From positions 243,041 through 307,040 of the forward strand of contig JBAOHC010000004.1 of assembly GCA_037046735.1 (NCBI GenBank): a stretch of DNA of 64,000 nucleotides. The letters are read 5' to 3'. Of the stretch, positions 1 to 7,458 are shown piece by piece (the stretch's first letter is position 1; every line of letters begins with the position of its first letter). The notes below the pieces were generated by a model, which ran no database searches, had not been told where the DNA came from, and worked only from the letters and a program-made list of their open reading frames with translations. Made by a program: the position numbers and the translations under genes. Origin of the DNA: JADKAV01 sp037046735 (GTDB taxonomy: Bacteria; Actinomycetota; Actinomycetes; S36-B12; UBA10799).

Positions 1-29
1 GCCGCCCATCCCTCTTGGGTCTGGGCGGC
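1..29 (-). terminator. Hairpin after the DUF2892 gene
   Basis: GCCGCCCA (1-8) and TGGGCGGC (22-29) form a perfect 8-bp stem with a 13-base loop, 18 bases beyond the stop codon of the leftward gene ending at 47. The sequence past the stem lies outside the window, so a T tract cannot be checked. Intrinsic terminator is the simplest reading. Confidence 0.5.
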
Positions 30-46
30 GCATCACGTTCGGGCAG

Positions 47-259
47 CTACTTCGCAGCGGGCACCTTGCACGTCGACATTCCGAACACCCGGTAGATCGG
101 GCAGAAGCCCACGGCGGCGGTGACCAGCATGATGGCGCCGACCACGGCGAGGATGATCCCGCCGACGCTACCCAGGCCCACTGCGAAGGCGGCGACGAAG
201 GCGGCCACGGCGATGACGACGCGGATGATGCGGTCGATGTTGGATTCGTTGGTGATCAT
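47..259 (-). CDS. DUF2892 (YgaP-like) small membrane protein
   Basis: A 70-residue protein with a short polar N-terminus (NIDRIIRVV) and two hydrophobic stretches at about residues 11-28 and 31-50, followed by GFCPIYRVFG and a conserved-type Cys near the C-terminus. This is the usual layout of DUF2892, the membrane portion of YgaP, which in some bacteria is fused to a rhodanese domain; no rhodanese is present here. An AGGAGG ribosome site lies 6 bases before the ATG. The gene stands alone, diverging from the GMC oxidoreductase. The role is not established; membrane location is inferred from hydrophobicity. Confidence 0.85.
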   Translation of the reverse strand: MITNESNIDRIIRVVIAVAAFVAAFAVGLGSVGGIILAVVGAIMLVTAAVGFCPIYRVFGMSTCKVPAAK

Positions 260-395
260 TTCGTCCTCCTGTATTAGGTCCGTTACACCGTGCAGGACGC
301 AGCAGGACCCAAAAAGGATACAAACGAGTTCTTGGCACAGCGCCTGAGATCAGAAACGGCCAAGCGGGCATTGCCGGGCGCTCAGACGGAGTTGA

Positions 396-1844
396 ATGGC
401 TGATATGTACGACGTCGCGGTGATTGGGTCGGGATTCGGGGGCAGCGTCGCGGCCTTGCGCGCAGCGCAGGCAGGCAAGCGGGTGGTCGTCCTGGAACAG
501 GGCAGGCGGTTATCGCCCGCGGACCTGCAAGCGGGGGCGGCCAAGCCGATGGCCCTGTTGTGGGAGCCGGCGCTGGGATTGCGCGGCTACTTCCGGCAGA
601 AGGTGTTGCGCCACGTCATGGTCGTCGGGGGTGTCGGCGTCGGCGGCGGTTCGATCGTCTATGCCGCTGTGTTGCTCAAACCCTCCGAGTTCAGTGGCGC
701 CTGGACGCGCACGGGGGTCGATTGGGCCACGGAACTGGCGCCGCACTACGAGCGGGCCGCGTTGATGTTGGGCAGGGAGGTCAACCCGCAGTGGGGTGTG
801 CAGGACGACTGGCTGCAGGCCGCCTCGCAACAACTGGGCGTCGGGGACACCTTCGGCAAGACCCCTCAGGGCATCCGCTTCGCCGATTGCGTGGCCTGTG
901 GGCAGTGCATCACGGGCTGTCCGCACGGGGCGAAGGAGTTCCGCTACCTGCCCGAGGCCGAGGCTTTGGGTGCCGAGGTGCGGCCCGTGACGAAGGCCGA
1001 GATCTTGGTTCCGTTGGCTGATGGCTGGCGGGTGGTCACGCGTAACCCGTTCAGCGGGGCGGTGTCCAGTGTCGAGGCCCGCGAGGTCGTGCTGGCAGCG
1101 GGGGTCCTCGGAACCGTCGAGTTGTTGCTGGCTTGCCGCGACAAGTGGGCGACGTTGCCGGACCTGCCTGCCAGCCTGGGGCGCAAGGTCCGCACCAACT
1201 CCGAGGCGTTCGCGGCGATCCTGCACCCAGCGGGCACGGATGTCACCGAAGGCGCAACGATTTCGAGCGACTTCTACCCGGATCCGAAGACCCATGTCAC
1301 CAACAACCGGTTCCCCGCCTCCTACGGCTTCATGCGCTACTACTTGGCGCCGGTGCCCGGCGAGGGAGCCTCCCGGCGACGCGCAACTCTTACGTCGTTG
1401 CTGCGTGATCCCCGCGGTTTCACGGCCAACCTGTGGACCCGGGACTGGCACAAGCGGGTGACGATTCTGACCGTGATGCAGAACGCGGACAACGAACTGG
1501 CGCTGGAGTGGCGGGGCGGCCGGATGCGCTCCCTGGTGCCCGCCGGAGTGGATCCCGTGCCGGTGTCCTTGCCGCAGGCCGACGCCGCCGGACGCGCGGT
1601 TGCCCAGGTGAGTGGCGGACGGGCGTACACCACCGTTCTGGAGAGTGTGTTCGGAATCGGGGCGACGGCGCACATTCTCGGCGGTGCGGTTCTTGGCGAG
1701 GTCGTGGATGCGCAGCAGCGCGTGCCGGCTTATCCGGGTCTGCGCATCATGGACGGCTCCGTTGTACCCGAGAACATCGGGGTGAACCCGTCGTGGACGA
1801 TCACGGCGCTGGCCGAGCGGGCCTGCGCGAAGTGGCTGGGATAG
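396..1844 (+). CDS. GMC-family FAD oxidoreductase (cholesterol-oxidase-like) with a four-cysteine cluster
   Basis: A 482-residue flavoprotein. The N-terminal Rossmann dinucleotide motif GSGFGG is at residues 11-16, a second glycine-rich stretch is at about 78-85, and the C-terminal GMC signature (DGSVVPENIGVNPSWT) is near 450-465. The histidine at HILGG matches the HPLGG position of cholesterol oxidases. Residues 165-175 hold C-x2-C-x2-C-x3-C followed by P, a ferredoxin-like motif found in a subset of ChoD-like GMC proteins, so electrons may leave through an iron-sulfur centre rather than directly to oxygen. GGAG sits 4 bases before the ATG; a second in-frame ATG lies 9 bases downstream. It appears monocistronic. 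A sterol or other hydroxylated substrate is likely but unproven. Confidence 0.8.
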   Translation: MADMYDVAVIGSGFGGSVAALRAAQAGKRVVVLEQGRRLSPADLQAGAAKPMALLWEPALGLRGYFRQKVLRHVMVVGGVGVGGGSIVYAAVLLKPSEFSGAWTRTGVDWATELAPHYERAALMLGREVNPQWGVQDDWLQAASQQLGVGDTFGKTPQGIRFADCVACGQCITGCPHGAKEFRYLPEAEALGAEVRPVTKAEILVPLADGWRVVTRNPFSGAVSSVEAREVVLAAGVLGTVELLLACRDKWATLPDLPASLGRKVRTNSEAFAAILHPAGTDVTEGATISSDFYPDPKTHVTNNRFPASYGFMRYYLAPVPGEGASRRRATLTSLLRDPRGFTANLWTRDWHKRVTILTVMQNADNELALEWRGGRMRSLVPAGVDPVPVSLPQADAAGRAVAQVSGGRAYTTVLESVFGIGATAHILGGAVLGEVVDAQQRVPAYPGLRIMDGSVVPENIGVNPSWTITALAERACAKWLG

Positions 1845-1899
1845 GACTGGAATAGGCGAAGTCTAGTTCTTGTTATGATGAGTGAGGAAGGGAGCAACC

Positions 1900-2076
1900 A
1901 TGGCATTCTCAAAGTGGGCCAAGCAAGCGAGCAAACTAGCGGCCCAGCACTCCGACAAGATCAACTCTGGCATTGACAAGGCTGCTTCGTCGGCCAAGCA
2001 GAAGCAGCCGACGAAGAGCAGTTACATCGACAAGGCGGCGGGTTACGCCAAGAAGGGTCTGGACAAGGCCAAGTAG
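1900..2076 (+). CDS. MT0933-like small lysine-rich protein, copy 1
   Basis: A 58-residue, lysine/alanine-rich, probably amphipathic-helical protein starting MAFSKWAKQASK and ending KKGLDKAK. I chose the ATG at 1900, preceded by AGGAAGGGAG, rather than the in-frame GTG at 1882. Composition and the repeated DKA/DKI elements resemble the actinobacterial MT0933 (Rv0909) family, annotated as antitoxin, and the next gene belongs to the same family. No toxin gene is adjacent, so a toxin-antitoxin role is not supported by context. A stress-protein-like function is an equally good guess. Confidence 0.6.
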   Translation: MAFSKWAKQASKLAAQHSDKINSGIDKAASSAKQKQPTKSSYIDKAAGYAKKGLDKAK

Positions 2077-2136
2077 ACCTGCTTCGTGTCCCAATGATCA
2101 CTACGCTGAGGTTCCCGCCACAGCAGAGGAGTACAT

Positions 2137-2337
2137 ATGGGTATCGAGGACATGGCCAACCAGGCCAAGGATCTCGCGGTGGATAACGCCGACAAGGTCA
2201 AAGAAGGTGTCGACATGGTCGCGGAAAAGGTCAAGGGCATGGTTCCGGGCGAGCACGCTGACAAGGTCGACCAGGCCGTCGACGCGGTCAAGGGCCTCGT
2301 GGACAAGGCCGGTGGCGCGACGTCGCCAGAAGCCTGA
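2137..2337 (+). CDS. MT0933-like antitoxin-family small protein, copy 2
   Basis: A 66-residue protein starting MGIEDMANQAKDLA with three helical DKV repeats (NADKVKEG, HADKVDQA, AVKGLVDKAG). This matches the layout of MT0933/Rv0909-type proteins. GAGGAG precedes the ATG by 6 bases. It lies 60 bases after the related smaller gene and is followed by a strong intrinsic terminator, so the two may share a transcript. No partner toxin is encoded on either side. The family name reflects homology to Rv0909; molecular function here is unknown. Confidence 0.75.
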   Translation: MGIEDMANQAKDLAVDNADKVKEGVDMVAEKVKGMVPGEHADKVDQAVDAVKGLVDKAGGATSPEA

Positions 2338-2351
2338 TCACGGATTGCGAG

Positions 2352-2385
2352 GAGGGCCGGTTCCCATAGGGACCGGCCCTCTTTT
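2352..2385 (+). terminator. Intrinsic terminator after the MT0933-like genes
   Basis: GAGGGCCGGT (2352-2361) pairs with ACCGGCCCTC (2372-2381). The stem continues as CCC/GGG across a single bulged T, with a 3-base loop and TTTT directly after. A GC-rich stem plus T run is a textbook rho-independent terminator. Confidence 0.9.
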
Positions 2386-2420
2386 GCGTGATGCCAGAGT
2401 CACCAACCAACTGGTCTAGG

Positions 2421-2463
2421 GCGCGGGCCAAACGCGTCGGTGAGTGACGCGTTTGGCCCGCGC
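2421..2463. terminator. Perfect 18-bp inverted repeat between convergent genes
   Basis: GCGCGGGCCAAACGCGTC (2421-2438) is exactly repeated in inverse orientation at 2446-2463 around a 7-base loop. It sits between the rightward MT0933-like gene (already followed by its own terminator) and the leftward universal stress gene. It may terminate the leftward transcript, but there is no T tract on either side, so a protein-binding site or another structured role remains possible. Confidence 0.5.
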
Positions 2464-2608
2464 TCTCGAGCGTGAGTGGGTTTCATGGGGAAAGAAGGGC
2501 CAGGGTGGACTTTAGGCTTGGTACAGGTCGCGCGCGCCGGCCTCCCGTCGAGCGCGGGGACGAACGCCTGGGCACGGGACGAACGCCGGGCCCATGCCGC
2601 GGCCCGAA

Positions 2609-3490
2609 TCAGGTGTGGCGGGGCAGCACCAATGTCGGCACAGTCGCCGCACGCAGAATCTTGAATGTCATGTCCCCAAGGAACACGCGCCGAAGCAGCC
2701 CACCTCCGGCCGAGGCGAGGACCAGCAGGTCCCCGGGCTCCCAGTCCTCGCGATTGAGGGCTTCGGCAGGCGAATCGCCAACCAACACGTCGGTGGAGAT
2801 CTCCACCCCGTCGGTGTCGAGGGTGGCCAATGCTTGCGCCTGGTAGTCCCGCAGCAACTCCAGCGATCCCGTGAGCACACCCCCCTCTGCATCAGCTCCC
2901 AGGTCAGAGCCGAACACCCGATGTCGCACCAGGATCGTCATCACGTCCATGGGCAGGGCGGCCGCACGGGCGAGTTCGAGCCCGCGGGTAAGAGCGAGAC
3001 GACCCTCATCGCCCTGTGCGAAGGCAACCATCACCCGGCGCAGAGTCGGCAGGGCGTGGCGGGCGTACCCGGACGGCACCAATACCAGCGGTACCGCGAT
3101 GTGGTGCAGGAGCTGGTTGCTGGTGCTGCCCATCGTAAAGCGTCCCAGCGACCCTCCGGGCCCGCTGCCCACGACCACGAGATCGGCGCCGGTGCCCTCG
3201 GCGATCTCCGACAGGCCCACGCCGATCGAGCGGTGTTGATGCACCATGGCCTGCGCGGTGATGTCATGGTCGTGCTGCAGGATCTGCGCGCACCTCTCCA
3301 CGAGGGCGGCTTGTTCCTCGCCAGCGCCGGTCTGGGCCAGCCGGCCCCGATGGTCATTGACGTATTCCCCGGCTTCCGGGCTTACCGTCACCACGGCCAC
3401 TTCGGCGGAGTACGTGGCTGCCAGCGTTGCTCCGAAGGCCACAGCATCCGGAGACGTCGCGTCGTCTGCGACACCGATGAGGATTTTCAT
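2609..3490 (-). CDS. Tandem-domain universal stress protein
   Basis: A 293-residue protein with two Usp domains (about 1-145 and 150-293). The first ends in an ATP-binding loop VGSGPGGSLGRFTMGSTSN (G-x2-G-x9-G-S/T type). The second has the equivalent ASAGGGLLRRVFLGDMT, which lacks the usual GS/T and may not bind nucleotide. The ATG at 3490 has GGAGG six bases upstream; the in-frame TTG at 3496 is less likely. It is a paralog of the gene at 5068-5937: the last 25 or so residues (VFLGDMT, VLPRHT) are nearly the same. It diverges from the amino-acid permease, leaving about 106 bases for both promoters. Confidence 0.85.
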   Translation of the reverse strand: MKILIGVADDATSPDAVAFGATLAATYSAEVAVVTVSPEAGEYVNDHRGRLAQTGAGEEQAALVERCAQILQHDHDITAQAMVHQHRSIGVGLSEIAEGTGADLVVVGSGPGGSLGRFTMGSTSNQLLHHIAVPLVLVPSGYARHALPTLRRVMVAFAQGDEGRLALTRGLELARAAALPMDVMTILVRHRVFGSDLGADAEGGVLTGSLELLRDYQAQALATLDTDGVEISTDVLVGDSPAEALNREDWEPGDLLVLASAGGGLLRRVFLGDMTFKILRAATVPTLVLPRHT

Positions 3491-3596
3491 AATCAACCTC
3501 CGAGGGAGGGCGGAGCGCTGTGCAAAGCAGCGCCTGTGCCGCTACCGTAACGCCGGTAGCGGCGCGCATGCCGGACATGAGGAGCAGGAGCAGCAG

Positions 3597-5066
3597 ATGG
3601 CCACCAAACAGCCGATGCTCAAATCGATGATGCGGGTGAAGAACCCGGATCACATCGTCGGTGAAGCCGATCATGGCGGCCTCAAGCGCAGCATGGGCCT
3701 GTTCGCTCTGCTCATGTTCAGCGTCGGCAGCATCATCGGCACCGGAATCTTCGTCATTCTCGGCGAGGCCATCCCCAAGGCCGGACCGGCCGTCATCGTC
3801 TCCTTCATCCTGGCAGCGGTCGTCTGCGCATTTTCTGCACTGTCCTATGCCGAACTCGCCGGGACCATTCCCGTCTCCGGCTCCTCGTACTCCTACGCCT
3901 ACGCCACCCTGGGCGAGATCATCGCCTGGGTCTGTGGGTGGTGCCTCATGCTCGAGTACGGTGTCGCGGTGGCCGCGGTGGCGGTGGGCTGGGGGCAGTA
4001 TCTCAACGAATTCCTCGCCACGTTCGGCATCGCGATTCCGCCCGAGTTCGCCAATCCACCCGGTGAGGCGGGCGGCGTCTTCAACATCCCGGCCGTCTTC
4101 GTCGTGATCGCCTGCATGTTCCTGCTGCTGCGCGGTGTCAGCGAGTCAGCGACCTTGAACAACATCATGGTCGTGCTGAAGCTCGTGATCCTGCTCTTCT
4201 TCTGCGCCGTGGCCTTCACCGCCTTCGACGGCAGCGACTTCGCCCCCTTCGCCCCGCTCGGGATCGCCGGCATCGGCGCCGCCGCAGGTCAGGTGTTCTT
4301 CTCCTACATCGGCTTCGACGCCGCGTCCACGGCCGGGGAGGAAGCCAAGAATCCCAAGCGCGACCTGCCCATCGCGATCATCGGCTCGCTGATCGTGGTG
4401 ACGATCATGTACCTGCTGGTCACCGTGGCGGCGATCGGCGCGAATGGCGGCCAGCCCAGCGACTTTGAGGGACAGAGCAGCGAAGCAGTGCTGGCCCGTA
4501 TCGCCAACGACGTCACCGGCAGCACGTGGGCCGGGTCGTTGATCGCTCTCGGCGCCGTGGTCTCGATCTTCTCGGTCGTGCTGGTCACCATGTACGGCCA
4601 GACCCGCATCCTGTTCGCGATGGGGCGCGACGGCCTCTTGCCCAAGGTGTTCACGAAGGTCAACCCCCGCACGCAGACTCCGGTCAACAACACGATCATC
4701 GTCGCCATCGTCATCAGCGTGCTGGCGGCCTTCATCCCACTGGGTCAATTGGCCGAAGCCACGTCGATCGGCACACTCTTCGCCTTCATGATCGTCAACG
4801 CTGGCGTCATCAGTCTGCGACGCAGTCGGCCCAATATGGACCGGTCATTCAAGACCCCGTTGTATCCATTGACTCCCATCCTGGGCATGATCGGTTGCCT
4901 GTACCTGATCGCTTCGCTGGCCTGGATCACGTGGTTGGTGTTCGTCATCTGGTTGGCGGTCGGACTCATCATCTACTTCGGCTATGGCCACCGGAAGGCG
5001 CGGCTGGCGCAGGGTGACGATGACTGGACCCCGGATCCTGAACCGCCGCTCGTGCATGGGGAGTGA
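3597..5066 (+). CDS. APC-superfamily amino-acid permease (cationic amino acid transporter type)
   Basis: A 489-residue, roughly 12-segment membrane transporter. The substrate-binding first helix reads GSIIGTGIFV at about residues 42-51, and a conserved FFSYIGFDAASTAGEE segment lies near 237-252; both are typical of the APC/CAT branch (YfnA-like). The reading frame is open far upstream, but the ATG at 3597 with GGAGCAGGAG before it begins the recognizable protein. The universal stress gene at 5068 starts two bases after its stop, implying one transcript. The substrate cannot be read from sequence; cationic or broad-range amino acids are likely. Confidence 0.85.
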   Translation: MATKQPMLKSMMRVKNPDHIVGEADHGGLKRSMGLFALLMFSVGSIIGTGIFVILGEAIPKAGPAVIVSFILAAVVCAFSALSYAELAGTIPVSGSSYSYAYATLGEIIAWVCGWCLMLEYGVAVAAVAVGWGQYLNEFLATFGIAIPPEFANPPGEAGGVFNIPAVFVVIACMFLLLRGVSESATLNNIMVVLKLVILLFFCAVAFTAFDGSDFAPFAPLGIAGIGAAAGQVFFSYIGFDAASTAGEEAKNPKRDLPIAIIGSLIVVTIMYLLVTVAAIGANGGQPSDFEGQSSEAVLARIANDVTGSTWAGSLIALGAVVSIFSVVLVTMYGQTRILFAMGRDGLLPKVFTKVNPRTQTPVNNTIIVAIVISVLAAFIPLGQLAEATSIGTLFAFMIVNAGVISLRRSRPNMDRSFKTPLYPLTPILGMIGCLYLIASLAWITWLVFVIWLAVGLIIYFGYGHRKARLAQGDDDWTPDPEPPLVHGE

Positions 5067-5067
5067 C

Positions 5068-5937
5068 ATGAAGATCCTGGTCGGGGTGATCTCGGAGTAC
5101 AGCGCCGATGACGCTATGGCGTTGGCCGCGGTCCTGCAGCAGGCGTTCGGCGCGCAGGTGGTGTTGGGAACGATCTACGCCCACTCCGCTGATACCGCGG
5201 GCACGCGGACGGTCAATGCGGAATGGGTGCAGTACCTCAAGGCCGATGCCGCGGACGTGCTGCAGGAGGCGTCAGAGGATGCCCTCAAGTCCGGCCTCGT
5301 CGAATTCGAGACGGCGATGCATGGTCATCGGTCCAGTGGGGTGGGCCTGGCCGAACTGGCCGCCCAGGTAGAGGCGGACCTGATCGTCATCGGAAGTGCC
5401 CCCGGCTCTGCCAAGGGCAGATTCCTCATCGGCTCGACAGCCGACCAACTGCTGCACGGATCCCATGTCCCAGTGGCCCTCGCCCCGGCGGGCTATCGGC
5501 GCGTGCGCCCCGAATCGCTGGGACGGATGGTGGTGGCTTTCCAGGACACCGCCGAGTCACGCCGTGCTCTGCAGTGGGCCGCGGAACACGCCGCCGGCCG
5601 CACGTTGACCGCAATGACGGTCTTGATGAGGCACCGCGTGATGGGCAGTCAGCTCTCCTTCGACACCGAGAACCTCGTCGTCCAGCAGGCGCGAGAGGAC
5701 GCGCAGGCGGCCCTCGACGAGGCATTGGCCGACATGGGAGCGGACGCCCAGTCCCTGATCACCGCAGGTGACGACACGCAGACCGCGTTGCAGCGGGTGG
5801 ACTGGCGCGGTGACGAACTGCTCATCCTGGCCTCTGCCCGTGGCGGCGTGCTGCGCCGGGTCTTCCTGGGTGACATGACGTACAAACTGGTGCGGGCCAC
5901 CCCGGTGCCGGCAGTGGTCTTGCCGCGCCACACCTGA
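5068..5937 (+). CDS. Tandem-domain universal stress protein, co-transcribed with the permease
   Basis: A 289-residue protein starting MKILVGVISEY. Domain 1 carries IGSAPGSAKGRFLIGSTAD (G-x2-G-x9-G-S/T type, ATP-binding class). Domain 2 has ASARGGVLRRVFLGDMT, a degenerate loop also seen in the paralog at 2609-3490. The ATG follows the permease stop after one base (TGACATG), with GGGGAG overlapping the permease end, so translation is probably coupled. A Usp protein encoded with an APC transporter suggests a regulatory partnership, known for some transporters but only inferred here. Confidence 0.87.
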   Translation: MKILVGVISEYSADDAMALAAVLQQAFGAQVVLGTIYAHSADTAGTRTVNAEWVQYLKADAADVLQEASEDALKSGLVEFETAMHGHRSSGVGLAELAAQVEADLIVIGSAPGSAKGRFLIGSTADQLLHGSHVPVALAPAGYRRVRPESLGRMVVAFQDTAESRRALQWAAEHAAGRTLTAMTVLMRHRVMGSQLSFDTENLVVQQAREDAQAALDEALADMGADAQSLITAGDDTQTALQRVDWRGDELLILASARGGVLRRVFLGDMTYKLVRATPVPAVVLPRHT

Positions 5938-5951
5938 GCGTCGTTGCGTCC

Positions 5952-6854
5952 ATGCAGGCTGTGATCACGGGAGCCCAAGGCTTCATCGGCCGGGCCTTGA
6001 TGGCCGCTCTGCCCGGCGCCATCGGGATCGACCTGGCCGATGGCGACATCACCGAGCCGGGATCCTGGCAGGACAAGGTGCGCGGGGACGTCGTGATCCA
6101 CACGGCCGCCGCAGTCGGCATGCCCAGGCAGGCAGGCCACTTCTGGCGGGTCAACGTCCTGGGCACCCGCAATGTCCTGCAGGCAGCCATAGCCAACGGT
6201 GTGCCGCGGGTCGTGCTCTTCTCCAGCGTCACGGTGTTCGGCAATGACTTCCCCGATCAGGTCGGCGAGGACTATCCGACCCGCCCGACGGGCGTGCCCT
6301 ACGCCGACTCGAAGATCGCCGCCGAACATCTGTGCCTGATCACCCCCGGCATCGACGTGGTGATCGTGCGCCCGGGTGACGTCTACGGTCCGGGCAGTCG
6401 ACCCTGGACACTCCTGCCGGTCGAGATGATCCGTAGTCGGCAGGTGGCGGTACCCACGACCGGCCTTCACAGCCCGGTCCATGTTGATGACGTCGTTGCG
6501 GGGACGGTGGCGGCCGCCCGCTCAACCGACGCGGTCGGGCACATCATCACCCTGTCGGGCGGTGTGGGTGTACCGACCGGGGAGTACTTCGACCACTATG
6601 CCCGCATGTTGGGTCGGCGCCGGGTGCCACGGGTGCCGCGGTCGGTGATGCTGGCCGCAACCACCGCGGCGAATCGGGTCGGGTTGCTGCCTGATCTGAG
6701 CCCGGCCGGGGTCAGGTACCTGGCCGACCGCCGTGGCACCTACAGCATCGCCACGGCACAGCGACTGCTGGGCTGGCGGCCGCAGGTGGGACTCGAGGAG
6801 GGGATGGCTCGGACGCAGCAGTGGCTGTCGGACCAGGGATTGCTGGCCACGTAG
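5952..6854 (+). CDS. NAD(P)-dependent sugar epimerase/dehydratase (extended SDR)
   Basis: A 300-residue short-chain dehydrogenase of the extended type. The N-terminal cofactor motif GAQGFIG is at residues 7-13, the catalytic pair Y117-x3-K121 sits in YADSKIAAE, and SS of LFSSVTVFG supplies the catalytic serine. VIVRPGDVYGPG is the usual substrate-side motif. It starts 14 bases after the universal stress gene and may be read from the same message. It belongs to the broad NAD-dependent epimerase/dehydratase family; a specific nucleotide-sugar substrate cannot be assigned. Confidence 0.8.
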   Translation: MQAVITGAQGFIGRALMAALPGAIGIDLADGDITEPGSWQDKVRGDVVIHTAAAVGMPRQAGHFWRVNVLGTRNVLQAAIANGVPRVVLFSSVTVFGNDFPDQVGEDYPTRPTGVPYADSKIAAEHLCLITPGIDVVIVRPGDVYGPGSRPWTLLPVEMIRSRQVAVPTTGLHSPVHVDDVVAGTVAAARSTDAVGHIITLSGGVGVPTGEYFDHYARMLGRRRVPRVPRSVMLAATTAANRVGLLPDLSPAGVRYLADRRGTYSIATAQRLLGWRPQVGLEEGMARTQQWLSDQGLLAT

Positions 6855-6927
6855 CCCAAGCGACACGTGCGCGGGTCGCCCGTTCCGGGGGAGGCATGGC
6901 ACCCCGAGGGTCTGCAAGGATCGCCTC

Positions 6928-7458
6928 ATGATCGGTGTGCGTGAGACCGACCGGGAACTCTACGACGCGATCGCGGAGGCCGGGACCCCCAAGGTGGATG
7001 CAACGCTGCGGGCTGTCAGCCGTGCTGCCAACTACTCCCGGCTGTGGATGGGTGCGGCTGGCCTTCTGGCCGCTTTCGGAGGACCCACCGGACGCCGGGC
7101 GGCGGTCACCGGCATGGTCAGCGTGGGTTTGACCTCCGCCGTGGTGAACCAGGGGTTCAAGCGCATGTTCCGCCGCGATCGCCCGACCCGGCTCGAGCAG
7201 GACCTCAACCGTCACGTGCGGATGCCGGAGTCCACGTCCTTCCCGTCCGGGCATTCAGCCAGTGCGTTCGCCTTCGCCCAGGGCGTATCAGCGACCATGC
7301 CCTGGACCGGCCTCGGCTTGCGCGGTCTCGCCCTCGTCGTTGCGTACTCGCGCGTCCACACCGGTGTGCACTACCCGCTGGATGTGGTGGCCGGAGCGAT
7401 GATCGGGACGGGTGTGGGCCAACTGACGGCAGAAGGTGTGGACAAGGTCTGGCGATGA
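6928..7458 (+). CDS. PAP2-family membrane phosphatase
   Basis: A 176-residue protein with all three PAP2 motifs: K78...R85-P86 in KRMFRRDRP, PSGHS at 106-110, and S141-R142-x5-H148-x3-D152 in SRVHTGVHYPLD. These are the phosphate-binding and catalytic residues of phosphatidic-acid and undecaprenyl-pyrophosphate phosphatases. Hydrophobic segments flank motifs 2 and 3. The stop overlaps the lipid-kinase start by 4 bases (ATGA). In many actinobacteria the two activities are fused in one polypeptide (PAP2/diacylglycerol kinase), so this looks like the split form. The lipid substrate is unknown. Confidence 0.85.
   Translation: MIGVRETDRELYDAIAEAGTPKVDATLRAVSRAANYSRLWMGAAGLLAAFGGPTGRRAAVTGMVSVGLTSAVVNQGFKRMFRRDRPTRLEQDLNRHVRMPESTSFPSGHSASAFAFAQGVSATMPWTGLGLRGLALVVAYSRVHTGVHYPLDVVAGAMIGTGVGQLTAEGVDKVWR

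Noticed and set aside
1900..2337. A complete toxin-antitoxin module
   Set aside because: Both small proteins belong to the antitoxin-like family and no toxin partner lies on either strand next to them.
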